Notes under the pieces: generated by a model | Told to the model about the DNA's origin: nothing | Database searches by the model: none | What the model saw: only the letters and a program-made list of their open reading frames with translations | Part shown: piece by piece, positions 36,047 to 44,919 of the stretch | How positions within the stretch are numbered: position 1 is the first letter of the stretch | Layout of the letters: the number at the start of each line of letters is the position of its first letter | Translations under genes and position numbers: made by a program | DNA from: Comamonadaceae bacterium | GTDB taxonomy: Bacteria; Pseudomonadota; Gammaproteobacteria; Burkholderiales; Burkholderiaceae_C | Direction of reading: 5' to 3' | DNA length: 64,000 nt | NCBI GenBank assembly: GCA_947447985.1 | Contig: CANFLX010000004.1 | Span: 52,371-116,370, forward strand

Positions 36047-38036
36047 CGGCAGGAGCGTTCAGGCTGTAGGGCAGGGGCAAGTGCCCGAGGGGTGCCGAGA
36101 CTTCGTACCCCGTGGGGTAGAAGGGCGTACGGTCCTTGTTCATATAGCGCTCAATCGGTTCGGTCAGTTGCGGCCCGAACACCCTGGCCAGAGACGGGGT
36201 GTTGTGCTCGGGAAAGTCGAGTGTGTAGGCAAAGCGTTTCATGAGGTCGCCCACATAGGTTTCGACCATCATGATTTGCCGCTTGGACAGCGACTTGCGG
36301 TACTTGTTGAAGTTGTCGCTGATGAGGGGCTTATTGAGGTTCTCGCGCGGGCCGCCCGGCTTGGCCAGTTTGTTGGCTTCTTCGGAGAGGTGGAAGTCGA
36401 GCATCTTGGCTTCGAACTGCACACCGAGAAAACGGCACAAGGCAGTCAGCACCTGCTCCGGGTGGCTGACCAGGTCTTCATAGCGTTGCAGGAAAACCCG
36501 CTGCGGCCCGAGGTGGGCCAGCGCTTGCAAACCGCCGAGTTGGTCTGCGCGCCAAATCTCCAGCGCGTGCCGGTCGGAGCCGAATTTGTTGCCGAACCAG
36601 CCGCTTTTGCGGCCGTGTGCGGAGACCAGAAAGTCGCGGGGGTCGCGCACCTGAAACACAAACTTCGCATCTGGATAGGCCTGCAGGATGAAGAACATCA
36701 TGCGGTGGATTTCGTTCTCTTTGACAAACACCAGATGCTGGTCACTGGCCCGCTCTAGCGTGCAGAAAACAAAATCGGCCAGAGCCTTGAAGTCGGGTTG
36801 CTTGCGCTGCGATAGCCACTGGGCCAGCTCTTGTGCGGCTTGGGGCGACTTGAGTTGATGCACCCGCGTCAGCAGCAGGTCTTTGAGTTGCTTCCAGGCG
36901 GGTGCCGCAGTGTCATGTCCCAAGGTGGCGTGCAAATTCGCCCCCACGTCCCGGCACAAATGGTAGGGCGGCGGTGCCGAAATCAAAGAGTGGCAGCGCA
37001 GCATCGCGCTGATCAGGTTAGAGCCCGAGCGCTCCGAGCACACCAGAAACACCATTTGCCTTTGGGGGGTGGGCGCACCTCTGGCCGCCTGGGGTGTGCC
37101 CGTTTGGGGTGCACGGGGTGCCAGAAACTCAGGCGCATAACCGAAGCGCTCCATCAACGGCGCCATGGCACGTTCGACTTGTTCATGCAAGGGCCGGTTG
37201 GCCGCGTTGCGCCATTCATTGGGTGCCGCGATGTCTACCAGCGTGCGCCGCTCCTGCAACACCGTTTCGTTGCTGGGCGGGAACAGATGCTGGCGGTCCC
37301 AGGACAGCTGCGCGGTGGTCGGCCCTGAAAACAAGGCGGGGGTGGGCGCAATGCCAGCCCACGCAGTGACCTGGCTGACGATTTTTTGCGGCTCCTTGGC
37401 AAAGTCTTCGTAACGCACCACGCAAAAACGCTTTTGCAGGTTTTGCGACCAGCGCATCAGCCGCTGCTGGCGATGGGCCCATGCGGTGGCACCCTGCATG
37501 CCACCTTCGCCGCCCAGTTTTTTCTGCCAGCTGGCGCTGACCGCGCGCGGGTCGCGCACCAGGTTGATCACCCGCAGGGTAGGGCCTTGCAAAAGGCTGA
37601 ACGCCAAAGCGATTTCAGGCGATTTAGAAGAATCGACGAGCACCTGCGACTGGCTGGTCTGCTGCACCACCTTGAGGAAATGGTTCAGCTTGGTGAGGAA
37701 GTGAACATGCGTGCTTGCCAGCGCAGCCAGCGCGGTGGCGTCGGTCCAGTCTTGCAGGGCATTGGCGTCCTTGCGAAAGGCCGACATTTGCTGGTGCATT
37801 TGGCCCAGGGCGGGCGCCCAGACGCTGCCAAAGGCGGCCTGAACCACGGACGACCACACACTGCATTGCTGCAAGGGCTGCATGCAGGTGCATTGGTGGT
37901 TTTGCGCATAAGCGCCCCAAAAGTCGCGCAGCTGACCCAGGTTGAAGGTGTTTTTGTCTTGCGCCAGCAGCAAGGAAAAGAGAGTGCTTCCAGAACGGCC
38001 TGAGCCAGCGATGGAGACCAGTGTCATTTTGGACAT
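36027..38036 (-). CDS. Tandem two-domain sulfotransferase (669 aa)
   Basis: Two complete sulfotransferase domains are fused. The first has the 5' loop IAGSGRSGSTLFSLLL at residues about 8-23 and the 3' strand INLVRDPRAVSASW. The second begins near residue 325 with FLVCSERSGSNLISAML and has FVFQVRDPRDFLVSAHGRK. A Pro/Ala linker (RAPQTGTPQAARGAPTP) separates them. Each domain is of normal size, so two sulfations, or a catalytic and a binding domain, are possible. The ATG is at 38036. Downstream the reading frame overlaps the adenylation fusion by 20 bases; upstream by 33 bases lies the ABC exporter gene, so the three form an operon. Confidence 0.85.
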   Translation of the reverse strand: MSKMTLVSIAGSGRSGSTLFSLLLAQDKNTFNLGQLRDFWGAYAQNHQCTCMQPLQQCSVWSSVVQAAFGSVWAPALGQMHQQMSAFRKDANALQDWTDATALAALASTHVHFLTKLNHFLKVVQQTSQSQVLVDSSKSPEIALAFSLLQGPTLRVINLVRDPRAVSASWQKKLGGEGGMQGATAWAHRQQRLMRWSQNLQKRFCVVRYEDFAKEPQKIVSQVTAWAGIAPTPALFSGPTTAQLSWDRQHLFPPSNETVLQERRTLVDIAAPNEWRNAANRPLHEQVERAMAPLMERFGYAPEFLAPRAPQTGTPQAARGAPTPQRQMVFLVCSERSGSNLISAMLRCHSLISAPPPYHLCRDVGANLHATLGHDTAAPAWKQLKDLLLTRVHQLKSPQAAQELAQWLSQRKQPDFKALADFVFCTLERASDQHLVFVKENEIHRMMFFILQAYPDAKFVFQVRDPRDFLVSAHGRKSGWFGNKFGSDRHALEIWRADQLGGLQALAHLGPQRVFLQRYEDLVSHPEQVLTALCRFLGVQFEAKMLDFHLSEEANKLAKPGGPRENLNKPLISDNFNKYRKSLSKRQIMMVETYVGDLMKRFAYTLDFPEHNTPSLARVFGPQLTEPIERYMNKDRTPFYPTGYEVSAPLGHLPLPYSLNAPADEQAAS

Positions 38037-38069
38037 GGGGTGTGTCGTGTGTTGTGTTGCGCAGAACCA

Positions 38070-39797
38070 CTACCGTGGCACTTCCTCGAGACGACCATGG
38101 TGGAGCCGCAGCGTCCGGTCTACACGCCATACAACAGGGTGGCGATGGGTGATCAAAATTATAGTCTTGTGGGCCAGCGCCTCACCCAGCGTTTCCAGGA
38201 TCATCTGCTCGGTTAAGGCGTCGAGACTGGAGGTCGCTTCGTCAAGAATCAGGATGGGCGCATCTTTGAGCAGCAAGCGTGCGAGGACCACGCGTTGGCG
38301 CTGTCCACCCGACAGTTTGACGCCCCGTTCACCGACCACGGTGTCGTAGCGGGACGGCAATGATTGAATGAATTCGTGGGCTCCCGCCAAGCGGGCGGCA
38401 TGCTGCACTTGTTCGTCGGTGGCGTCCGGGCGGCCATAGCGGATGTTTTCCATCAGCGTGCGGTGAAACAGGCTGGGGTCTTGCGGGATGTAGCCGATGG
38501 TGTCGCGCAGGCTGGCCTGCGTCATGTCGCGGAGATCGACGCCGTCAATCAAGATTCGTCCCGATTGCACCTCGTACTGGCGCAGCATCAAATTCAGCAG
38601 CGTGGACTTGCCCGCGCCGGATTGGCCCGTCAAGGCGATTTTTTCGCCTGGTTCAATCGTGAGGTTGATGTCATGCAGCGTGGCTTGGCCCTTCGAGTAG
38701 CTGAAGCTGACATGCTCGAGTTGCATCTTGCCGACCGAGGCCTGGAATGCAATGGCGTTTTCGGCGTTGGGGATTTCGTGGGGCTGCGCAATGACCTTCA
38801 AGCCGTTGGCGACGTCGGCAGCGGCATCAAACAAATCAAAAAAGCGGCGCGTCAAAGATTGCACCTCATTGATGATGAGAAAGGAAAAGGTCACGGCCAG
38901 CAGCATTTGCGGCACGTCAATCGCTTGGTGTTGGAGCAGCCAAATGGTCAGTGCCAGAGTGCCCGCTTTGAGCATGACCGAGAAAATATTTTGAATCCAG
39001 CGCACGTATTCCGTTTGCTGGTTCGCTTCCAGAATATGGCCCAGCTCGTGGGCCTGACTTTTCTTGAGCAGATCGGTTTCATAGGCTTCCCGCGCAAACA
39101 AGCGAACGCTTTGCTGGTTGCTCAAAGTGTCAATGATCAGCCCGGTGGATTGGCTGCGGGCCGCGGCAGCAGCGCGGTTGGCAGGCTCCGCCCGCGAGGC
39201 CAACCACAAGGACGTGCCGGCAAAGAGCACCGACCAGACCAGGTAAAAAAGCCCGAGCGCGGCCTGCGTGTGCATGAGCACCACAATCGCAATCAACAGG
39301 AGCAGCAGTGCATGCCAGACCTCGGACATCAGCGTCCAAATGATTTGGGCCGAGCCTTGTGCGACTTCGCTGACGCGGTGCGCGAGAGAGCCCGCATAAG
39401 TATCGGAGAAGAAGCGGTGGGAGTGATGTTGCACATGGCTGTACAGCATCGCGACGATGCGCAATCGCATGCGCGGGCGGGTGCGCATCTGCACGGCATC
39501 GCGCATGCGGCCCAGCACGGTTTCGGACAGGATCAGCAGCAAAAAAAGGCCCGCCGCAGGGGCGGTTTTTTCCAAGAGATTGGCAGCACCGGCGTTTTGC
39601 ATCGCCCCGCGTATAACGCTGGACAAGGCCCAGGGGACAAAGGCCGTGCAGCAGGTTGCCAGCGCTTGCAGCAACACCGATGCGGTGCAGGCAACGCGGA
39701 AAGACCGCGTTGCAAACCACAAAAATGGCGCTGTTTGGCTGGGTAGGGCGGCCTGCGGTGCGGGGGCTTGATCTCGTAGGCGCGTATCGGAAGACAT
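38070..39797 (-). CDS. MsbA/LapB-type ABC exporter (permease-ATPase fusion)
   Basis: 575 residues from ATG 39797; a further in-frame ATG at 39836 would add 13. Six transmembrane segments occupy about residues 30-310 (TASVLLQALATCCTAFVPWA; LLLLLIAIVVLM; GLFYLVWSVLFAG; MLKAGTLALTIWLLQ). The ATPase has Walker A GQSGAGKST near 389, LSGGQRQR near 493, Walker B ILILDEATSSLD and ITHRH. Such half-transporters flip lipid-linked or small amphiphilic products. As the first gene of the operon with the tandem sulfotransferase and the adenylation fusion, it may export the product they build. Which substrate it carries is unknown. Confidence 0.85.
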   Translation of the reverse strand: MSSDTRLRDQAPAPQAALPSQTAPFLWFATRSFRVACTASVLLQALATCCTAFVPWALSSVIRGAMQNAGAANLLEKTAPAAGLFLLLILSETVLGRMRDAVQMRTRPRMRLRIVAMLYSHVQHHSHRFFSDTYAGSLAHRVSEVAQGSAQIIWTLMSEVWHALLLLLIAIVVLMHTQAALGLFYLVWSVLFAGTSLWLASRAEPANRAAAAARSQSTGLIIDTLSNQQSVRLFAREAYETDLLKKSQAHELGHILEANQQTEYVRWIQNIFSVMLKAGTLALTIWLLQHQAIDVPQMLLAVTFSFLIINEVQSLTRRFFDLFDAAADVANGLKVIAQPHEIPNAENAIAFQASVGKMQLEHVSFSYSKGQATLHDINLTIEPGEKIALTGQSGAGKSTLLNLMLRQYEVQSGRILIDGVDLRDMTQASLRDTIGYIPQDPSLFHRTLMENIRYGRPDATDEQVQHAARLAGAHEFIQSLPSRYDTVVGERGVKLSGGQRQRVVLARLLLKDAPILILDEATSSLDALTEQMILETLGEALAHKTIILITHRHPVVWRVDRTLRLHHGRLEEVPR

Positions 39798-39958
39798 AAG
39801 TGGCGAGGGTGTTTTTCTCAAATGATACTGACCCATCGGTCTGCAATTTGTGTATGCCGTCCCAGAGGGCTCGTCTCAAACGCTCAGCCTTGCCTGCAAA
39901 GGGGGTACCCAAAGCGGCAGTTACGATAGCGCGTGTTCACCTTCCACCCCCAGCGCCT

Positions 39959-40873
39959 ATGAACCACCACCCCGCCCGCGGCATCTTTTACTTGTGCATG
40001 GGCGTCTTGGTGTTTTCTTTGCAAGACGCCATCGTCAAACAGGTCAGCGGCGCTTATCCCTTGACGCAGGTGGTCTTCATCCGCTCCTGCGTGTCGCTGC
40101 CTCTTTTGTTGTGGCTGGTGCACCGCGAGGAGGGGTGGCGGGCAATTGTTGCTTCGCCCTTGGCGTCCTTGGCGGTGCGCGCACTCATCATGCTCGGGGC
40201 CTATACCGCTTATTACATGGCGTTTCCTGCGCTGCCGCTGGCCGACGCCGTGGCGCTGTATTTCACGGTGCCGCTGTTTGTCACTGCGCTGGCCGGGCCC
40301 TTTTTAGGCGAGCGCTCGGGCTGGCCGGTCTGGGCAGCCGTACTGCTGGGTTTTGCAGGGGTGATGGTGATGCTGCAACCCGGCAGTGGCTTGTTTGAGC
40401 CTGCCGCGCTGCTGTCGCTCTTATCCGCTGCGCTCTATGGATCCGCCATGCTGATGGCCCGCAAATGGGGTGGCAGTGTTTCTGGGGCGGTGATTGCGTT
40501 TTTTCAGCACGCGGTTTTTTTGCTGGGCGCCGGTGCTGCCGCCTTGGTGTTCCAAGCGTTGGACTTTGCACAGACCACGCATCCGAGCCTGGTGTTTCTG
40601 GTGCGGCCCTGGGTCGCACTGGTGCCGTGGGATGCAGGGCTGATGGCGGTCTGCGGTGTGGTGTCTGCAGTGGGCACGGTGCTGCTGACCAATGCCTACC
40701 GGGTGGCGCGCGCGGCCACAGTGACGCCGTTTGAATACACCGGCATGCTGTGGGCGCCGCTGTGGGGCTTTTTGTTTTTTAGCGAGGTACCACGCGCCAC
40801 CACCATCGCCGGGGCAGCGGTCATTGTGGTGGCGGGGCTGCTGGCGCTGCGCGCGGGGCGAACGGCCGTTTAA
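39959..40873 (+). CDS. EamA/DMT-family membrane transporter
   Basis: 304 residues from ATG 39959; longer upstream frames read into non-coding sequence. About ten transmembrane helices are seen in two halves (FYLCMGVLVFSLQDAIVKQV; LIMLGAYTAYYMAFPALPLA; VWAAVLLGFAGVMVMLQPG; TTIAGAAVIVVAGLLALRAG), with the EamA motif PLADAVALYFTVPLF. Such proteins export or import small metabolites. The gene diverges from the ABC exporter, and its stop overlaps by three bases the stop of the convergent SCP2-like gene. Substrate unknown. Confidence 0.88.
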   Translation: MNHHPARGIFYLCMGVLVFSLQDAIVKQVSGAYPLTQVVFIRSCVSLPLLLWLVHREEGWRAIVASPLASLAVRALIMLGAYTAYYMAFPALPLADAVALYFTVPLFVTALAGPFLGERSGWPVWAAVLLGFAGVMVMLQPGSGLFEPAALLSLLSAALYGSAMLMARKWGGSVSGAVIAFFQHAVFLLGAGAAALVFQALDFAQTTHPSLVFLVRPWVALVPWDAGLMAVCGVVSAVGTVLLTNAYRVARAATVTPFEYTGMLWAPLWGFLFFSEVPRATTIAGAAVIVVAGLLALRAGRTAV

Positions 40874-41166
40874 ACCACGCTTTGCAGTTTCATGGCGACG
40901 CTCATGTCGCCTGCGACCTTGAGCTTGCCGCTCATGAAGCCGCTCACCGCATTGAGCTCGCCGTTCATCATTGCTTGCAGGTTCTCAAGGCTGATGGTGA
41001 CGGTGCAGTCGGTTTCCACATCGGTGTTGGACACGGTGTTGGGGGTGGAGGCGCCGTCGAGCACGATCACGCCGTCGCTGCCGCAATCAAATTTCAAGGT
41101 GGCGCCCAAGCCGCTGTCGTCGCCCATTTTGGCGCGGATGGATTGGGTGATGGATTCGAGGCTCAT
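40870..41166 (-). CDS. SCP2 sterol-binding-like domain protein (98 aa)
   Basis: 98 residues from ATG 41166, with AAGGAAA eight bases upstream. The single SCP2 domain is shown by GATLKFDCGSDGVIVLDG, DCTVTISLENLQAMMNGELN and FMSGKLKVAGDMSVAMKL. It binds acyl chains or lipids in the cytoplasm. Adjacent to the acyl-CoA carboxylase genes (divergent), it may handle acyl-CoAs, but such proteins occur in many contexts. Confidence 0.88.
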   Translation of the reverse strand: MSLESITQSIRAKMGDDSGLGATLKFDCGSDGVIVLDGASTPNTVSNTDVETDCTVTISLENLQAMMNGELNAVSGFMSGKLKVAGDMSVAMKLQSVV

Positions 41167-41248
41167 AGGGGTTTCCTTGGGTTGACCGGTATTGGCAGAA
41201 TCATTGTAATGAGGGCCACGCTGCTGCCTGCAGCAAGGATTCGTGTTC

Positions 41249-42877
41249 ATGCCCTCAGCTTCCCGTCCCACCACCCTGCGCTCCCAAGTCAATCCCCGGT
41301 CCCCCGCCTTTGCCGCCAACACCGAGCGCATGACAGCGCTGCTCGACGAGGTCAACCGCCTGCAGGCGCAGGTGATTGCCGAGTCCGAGTCCAAGCGCGC
41401 CAAATTCGCCCAGCGCAATCAGCTGCTCCCGCGCGAGCGACTGGCCCGCCTGCTGGACCGGGGCACGCCCTTTTTGGAACTCAGCCGCCTGGCCGGCCTG
41501 AAGATGCACGACGACGATGGCAAAAAGTCGGTGCTCGGTGGCGGCTCGATCGTGGGCATCGGCGTGGTGGCGGGCAAGCGCTGTCTGGTGTCGGTGAACG
41601 ACAGCGCCGTCAAAGGCGGCACCGTAGCGCCCATGGGTTTGCGCAAGGCGCTGCGGGCGCAGCAAATTGCCCTCGAGAACAAACTGCCCATGGTCAATCT
41701 GGTGGAAAGTGGTGGCGCCAATTTGCTCTACCAGGCCGAAATTTTTGTCGAGGGCGGACGCAGCTTCGCCAACCAGGCGCGTATGTCGGCCGCCGGTTTG
41801 CCGCAAATCTCGGTGGTGCATGGATCGTCCACTGCGGGTGGCGCGTATTTGCCAGGCCTGTCGGACTATGTGATTTTGGTGCGCGGGCGCTCCAACATCT
41901 TTTTGGCAGGCCCGCCGCTGGTCAAGGCCGCTGTGGGCGAGGACTGCACCGAGGACGAACTGGGCGGCGCCGAGACCCATGCCCAAGTCACCGGCTTGGG
42001 CGAGTACCTGTGCGAGGACGATGCCCATGCCATCGCCATGGCGCGCGAAGTGATGGACAAGCTGCGCTGGGACACGGTGGCCAGCGTCGCCGACTGGCAG
42101 GAGCCCCTGTACGACGAGCAAGAGCTGATGGGCATCGTGCCCGCCGATGAGCGTGAACCCTACGACGTGCGCGAGGTGATCGCTCGCTTGGTCGATGGCT
42201 CGGACTTCCTGGAGTTCAAAGCCAGCTACGCGCCCGAGATGATGTGTGGCCACGCCCGCGTGCACGGCCAATTGGTCGGCATTTTGGGCAACAACGGCCC
42301 GATCCAGCCGGCGGGCTCGACCAAGGCGGCGCAGTTCATCCAGCTGTGCGACCAAAGCGGAACCCCCTTGGTTTTTTTGCAAAACACCACGGGCTACATG
42401 GTGGGCTCGGTGGCCGAGCGTGCGGGCGCCATCAAGCACGGCTCCAAAATGATCCAGGCGGTGGCCAATGCGCGGGTGGCCAAGTTCACCTTTGTGCTGG
42501 GTGGCTCGTTTGGCGCAGGCAACTACGGCATGTGCGGGCGGGGGTTTGACCCCCGTTTCATTTTTGCCTGGCCCACGGCGCGCACTGCGGTGATGGGGGG
42601 GGCGCAAGCGGCCAAGGTGATGGACATCGTGAACCGCAGCAAGCTCGAGCGCAGCGGCGAGACGCCCAACGAAGAGGCGCTGCAAGCCATGTCCGATGGC
42701 CTGCGCCAGCGCTTGGACAAAGAATCGACTGCGCTGTTTGGCACCGCCCGTTTGTGGGACGACGGCATCATCGACCCGCGTGACACCCGCCGCGTGCTGG
42801 GCCTGTGCCTGGCCTTGGCGCAGGAGGCCGATCAACGCACCTTGCGACCCAACACCTTTGGTGTGGCACGCATGTAG
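41249..42877 (+). CDS. Acyl-CoA carboxylase beta subunit (methylcrotonyl/geranyl-CoA type)
   Basis: 542 residues from ATG 41249 with AAGGA nine bases upstream. This is the carboxyltransferase subunit that moves CO2 from biotin to an acyl-CoA. Its motifs are VESGGANLLYQAEIFVEGG, SSTAGGAYLPGLSDYVILV, GTPLVFLQNTTGYMVGS and GRGFDPRFIFAWPTARTAVM. The length and GGANL pattern fit methylcrotonyl- and geranyl-CoA carboxylases better than acetyl-CoA carboxylase. The partner alpha gene follows after 19 bases. No isovaleryl-CoA dehydrogenase or hydratase gene (as in liu or atu operons) is next to it, so the acyl-CoA cannot be fixed. Confidence 0.88.
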   Translation: MPSASRPTTLRSQVNPRSPAFAANTERMTALLDEVNRLQAQVIAESESKRAKFAQRNQLLPRERLARLLDRGTPFLELSRLAGLKMHDDDGKKSVLGGGSIVGIGVVAGKRCLVSVNDSAVKGGTVAPMGLRKALRAQQIALENKLPMVNLVESGGANLLYQAEIFVEGGRSFANQARMSAAGLPQISVVHGSSTAGGAYLPGLSDYVILVRGRSNIFLAGPPLVKAAVGEDCTEDELGGAETHAQVTGLGEYLCEDDAHAIAMAREVMDKLRWDTVASVADWQEPLYDEQELMGIVPADEREPYDVREVIARLVDGSDFLEFKASYAPEMMCGHARVHGQLVGILGNNGPIQPAGSTKAAQFIQLCDQSGTPLVFLQNTTGYMVGSVAERAGAIKHGSKMIQAVANARVAKFTFVLGGSFGAGNYGMCGRGFDPRFIFAWPTARTAVMGGAQAAKVMDIVNRSKLERSGETPNEEALQAMSDGLRQRLDKESTALFGTARLWDDGIIDPRDTRRVLGLCLALAQEADQRTLRPNTFGVARM

Positions 42878-42896
42878 GCCACGGAAAAAACGCACC

Positions 42897-44888
42897 ATGA
42901 GCTTCAGCAAAATTTTGATTGCCAACCGGGGCGAAATTGCCTGCCGCGTGATCCGTACGGCCCGCAACCTGGGCTACGCCACGGTGGCTGTGTTCAGTGA
43001 CGCCGACCGCAATGCGCTGCATGTGCGCGAGGCTGACAGCGCCGTGCATATCGGCGGCTCGGCGGCAGCAGACTCGTATTTGCGCACCGAGGCCATTCTG
43101 GACGCGGCACGCCGCAGTGGTGCGGATGCGGTGCACCCCGGCTACGGCTTTTTGAGCGAAAACCCCGACTTTGCCCAAGCCTGTTTGGACGCAGGACTGG
43201 TGTTCATCGGCCCGCCGCCCCAGGCCATGCGCGCCATGGGCGACAAGGCCCTGGCCAAGCGCCGCATGCAAGATGCCGGTGTGCCATGCGCCCCGGGCTA
43301 TTTGGGCGCACCGCAGGATGATGACGCGCATTTAGTGGCCCAGGGCGTGGCGCTGGGCTTTCCGCTGCTGGTCAAAGCCACGGCGGGCGGCGGTGGGCGC
43401 GGCATGCGCCGGGCCGAGTCGGCCGATGCGCTGCCTGCAGCCATCGAAGGCGCACGGCGCGAGGCCCTGAGCGCCTTTGGCAACGGCAGCCTGATGCTGG
43501 AGCGGCTCATCGACCACGGTCGGCATATTGAAATCCAGGTGTTTGCCGACCAGCATGGCCATGCGGTGCATGTGGGCGAGCGCGATTGCACCGCCCAGCG
43601 CCGTCGCCAAAAGGTGCTGGAAGAAGCGCCGTCGCCCATCGTCAGCCCCGCCCTGCGCGAGGCCATGGGGGCAGACGCCGTGGCCGCTGCACTGGCCGTG
43701 GGCTACCAGGGTGCGGGCACGGTGGAGTTCATGGTGGACGCAAAGGGCAAGCACTACTTTCTAGAAATGAACACTCGCCTGCAGGTCGAGCACCCGGTCA
43801 CTGAAATGGTCACAGGGCTGGACTTGGTGGAGTGGCAACTGCGGGTGGCCGCCGGTGAGCCCTTGCCCAGAACACAGGCAGAGATTGCGTTTTGCGGTCA
43901 CGCCATCGAGGCACGCTTGTATGTCGAAGACCCATACGCGAACTTTGCCCCTCAGACGGGCCAGGTGCTGTGGTGGAAGCCCCAGGCCGCTTTGCATGCG
44001 GGTGTGCGCATTGACCATGGACTGCAAGAAGGTGACACGGTGTCGCCGTATTACGACCCCATGGTGGCCAAAGTGATTGCCCATGGCCGTGACCGCAGCG
44101 ATGCCATCCGCCGCTTGCGCGCGGCACTCCACAACGCACCTTTGCTGGGCTTGCGCCACAACGGCCGGTTCTTAAACGCGCTGCTGGCCCACCCCGACTT
44201 TGTCAACGCGCAGATGACCACCACCCGCATCGACGAGTGGGCGGAGCAGGGGGCTGCCATTCTGCAAGCGCCTGCGCCGGACGACAAAGCTTGGCAGGTC
44301 GCGGCGCTGGCGCTGGTCGCACAGCATGGCGCAAGCTGGCGCAGCGACAGTGTGGCCGCTTTTGACATGGGCTTGCAGTGGGGTGAACAAACACGCCAGC
44401 TGCGCTTGCACCCCGACCGCCACGGTGGTGTGGCCATTGCATTGCAGGCAGTAGGCGACCCAGGGGCGCCTGACCCTCGCCCGGTGCAAGCCAGCGTGCT
44501 GCGGTTGGAGGACGGGCAATTGCGCTTTGCATTGGACGGCGTGGAGCAAAGCGCCGTGGTGCTGGTGCAGGGCGCGGCGGTGCACCTGGCCTTGGAGGGT
44601 GAGAGCTGGGTGATACACGAGGTCTCGGCGTTTCCGGATACGCAATCTGCGCAGGACCCGGGCAAGGCGCGTGCGCCGGTGGCCGGCAAAGTCAGCCGGG
44701 TGCTGGTGGCTGCGGGCGATGCGGTGGTGCCGGGTCAGCAGCTGCTGTGCGTCGAGGCCATGAAGATGGAGATGTGGCTCTGCGCGCGGGCACCAGGGAC
44801 CGTGAGCGCCGTGCATGTGCAGGCGGGCGAGCAAGTGGAGTCGGGCGCCGTGCTGGCAGAAATTGCCGTGACCGCCCCAGCCGAATGA
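42897..44888 (+). CDS. Acyl-CoA carboxylase alpha subunit (biotin carboxylase with biotin carrier domain)
   Basis: 663 residues. The biotin carboxylase begins at KILIANRGEIACRVIRTARN and carries the ATP-grasp glycine loop KATAGGGGRGMR and EMNTRLQVEHPVTEM. The biotin carrier domain is near the C-terminus, with the biotin-binding lysine in CVEAMKMEMW at about residue 620. It carboxylates its own biotin using ATP and bicarbonate and serves the beta subunit encoded upstream. Length is as in methylcrotonyl- or geranyl-CoA carboxylase alpha. The next gene, a BKACE, starts 31 bases later. Confidence 0.9.
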   Translation: MSFSKILIANRGEIACRVIRTARNLGYATVAVFSDADRNALHVREADSAVHIGGSAAADSYLRTEAILDAARRSGADAVHPGYGFLSENPDFAQACLDAGLVFIGPPPQAMRAMGDKALAKRRMQDAGVPCAPGYLGAPQDDDAHLVAQGVALGFPLLVKATAGGGGRGMRRAESADALPAAIEGARREALSAFGNGSLMLERLIDHGRHIEIQVFADQHGHAVHVGERDCTAQRRRQKVLEEAPSPIVSPALREAMGADAVAAALAVGYQGAGTVEFMVDAKGKHYFLEMNTRLQVEHPVTEMVTGLDLVEWQLRVAAGEPLPRTQAEIAFCGHAIEARLYVEDPYANFAPQTGQVLWWKPQAALHAGVRIDHGLQEGDTVSPYYDPMVAKVIAHGRDRSDAIRRLRAALHNAPLLGLRHNGRFLNALLAHPDFVNAQMTTTRIDEWAEQGAAILQAPAPDDKAWQVAALALVAQHGASWRSDSVAAFDMGLQWGEQTRQLRLHPDRHGGVAIALQAVGDPGAPDPRPVQASVLRLEDGQLRFALDGVEQSAVVLVQGAAVHLALEGESWVIHEVSAFPDTQSAQDPGKARAPVAGKVSRVLVAAGDAVVPGQQLLCVEAMKMEMWLCARAPGTVSAVHVQAGEQVESGAVLAEIAVTAPAE

Positions 44889-44919
44889 ACCAGCAACCAT
44901 TTTTAAGAAAGTACACGCC

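Noticed and set aside
39798..39958. N-terminal extension of the EamA transporter from base 39800
   Set aside because: The longer frame has a non-membrane, Arg-rich lead unlike the family; ATG 39959 gives a normal first helix.
41255..42967. 570-residue reverse frame over the carboxylase beta gene
   Set aside because: Its protein is rich in His, Arg and Gln without domains; the forward frame carries all carboxyltransferase motifs.
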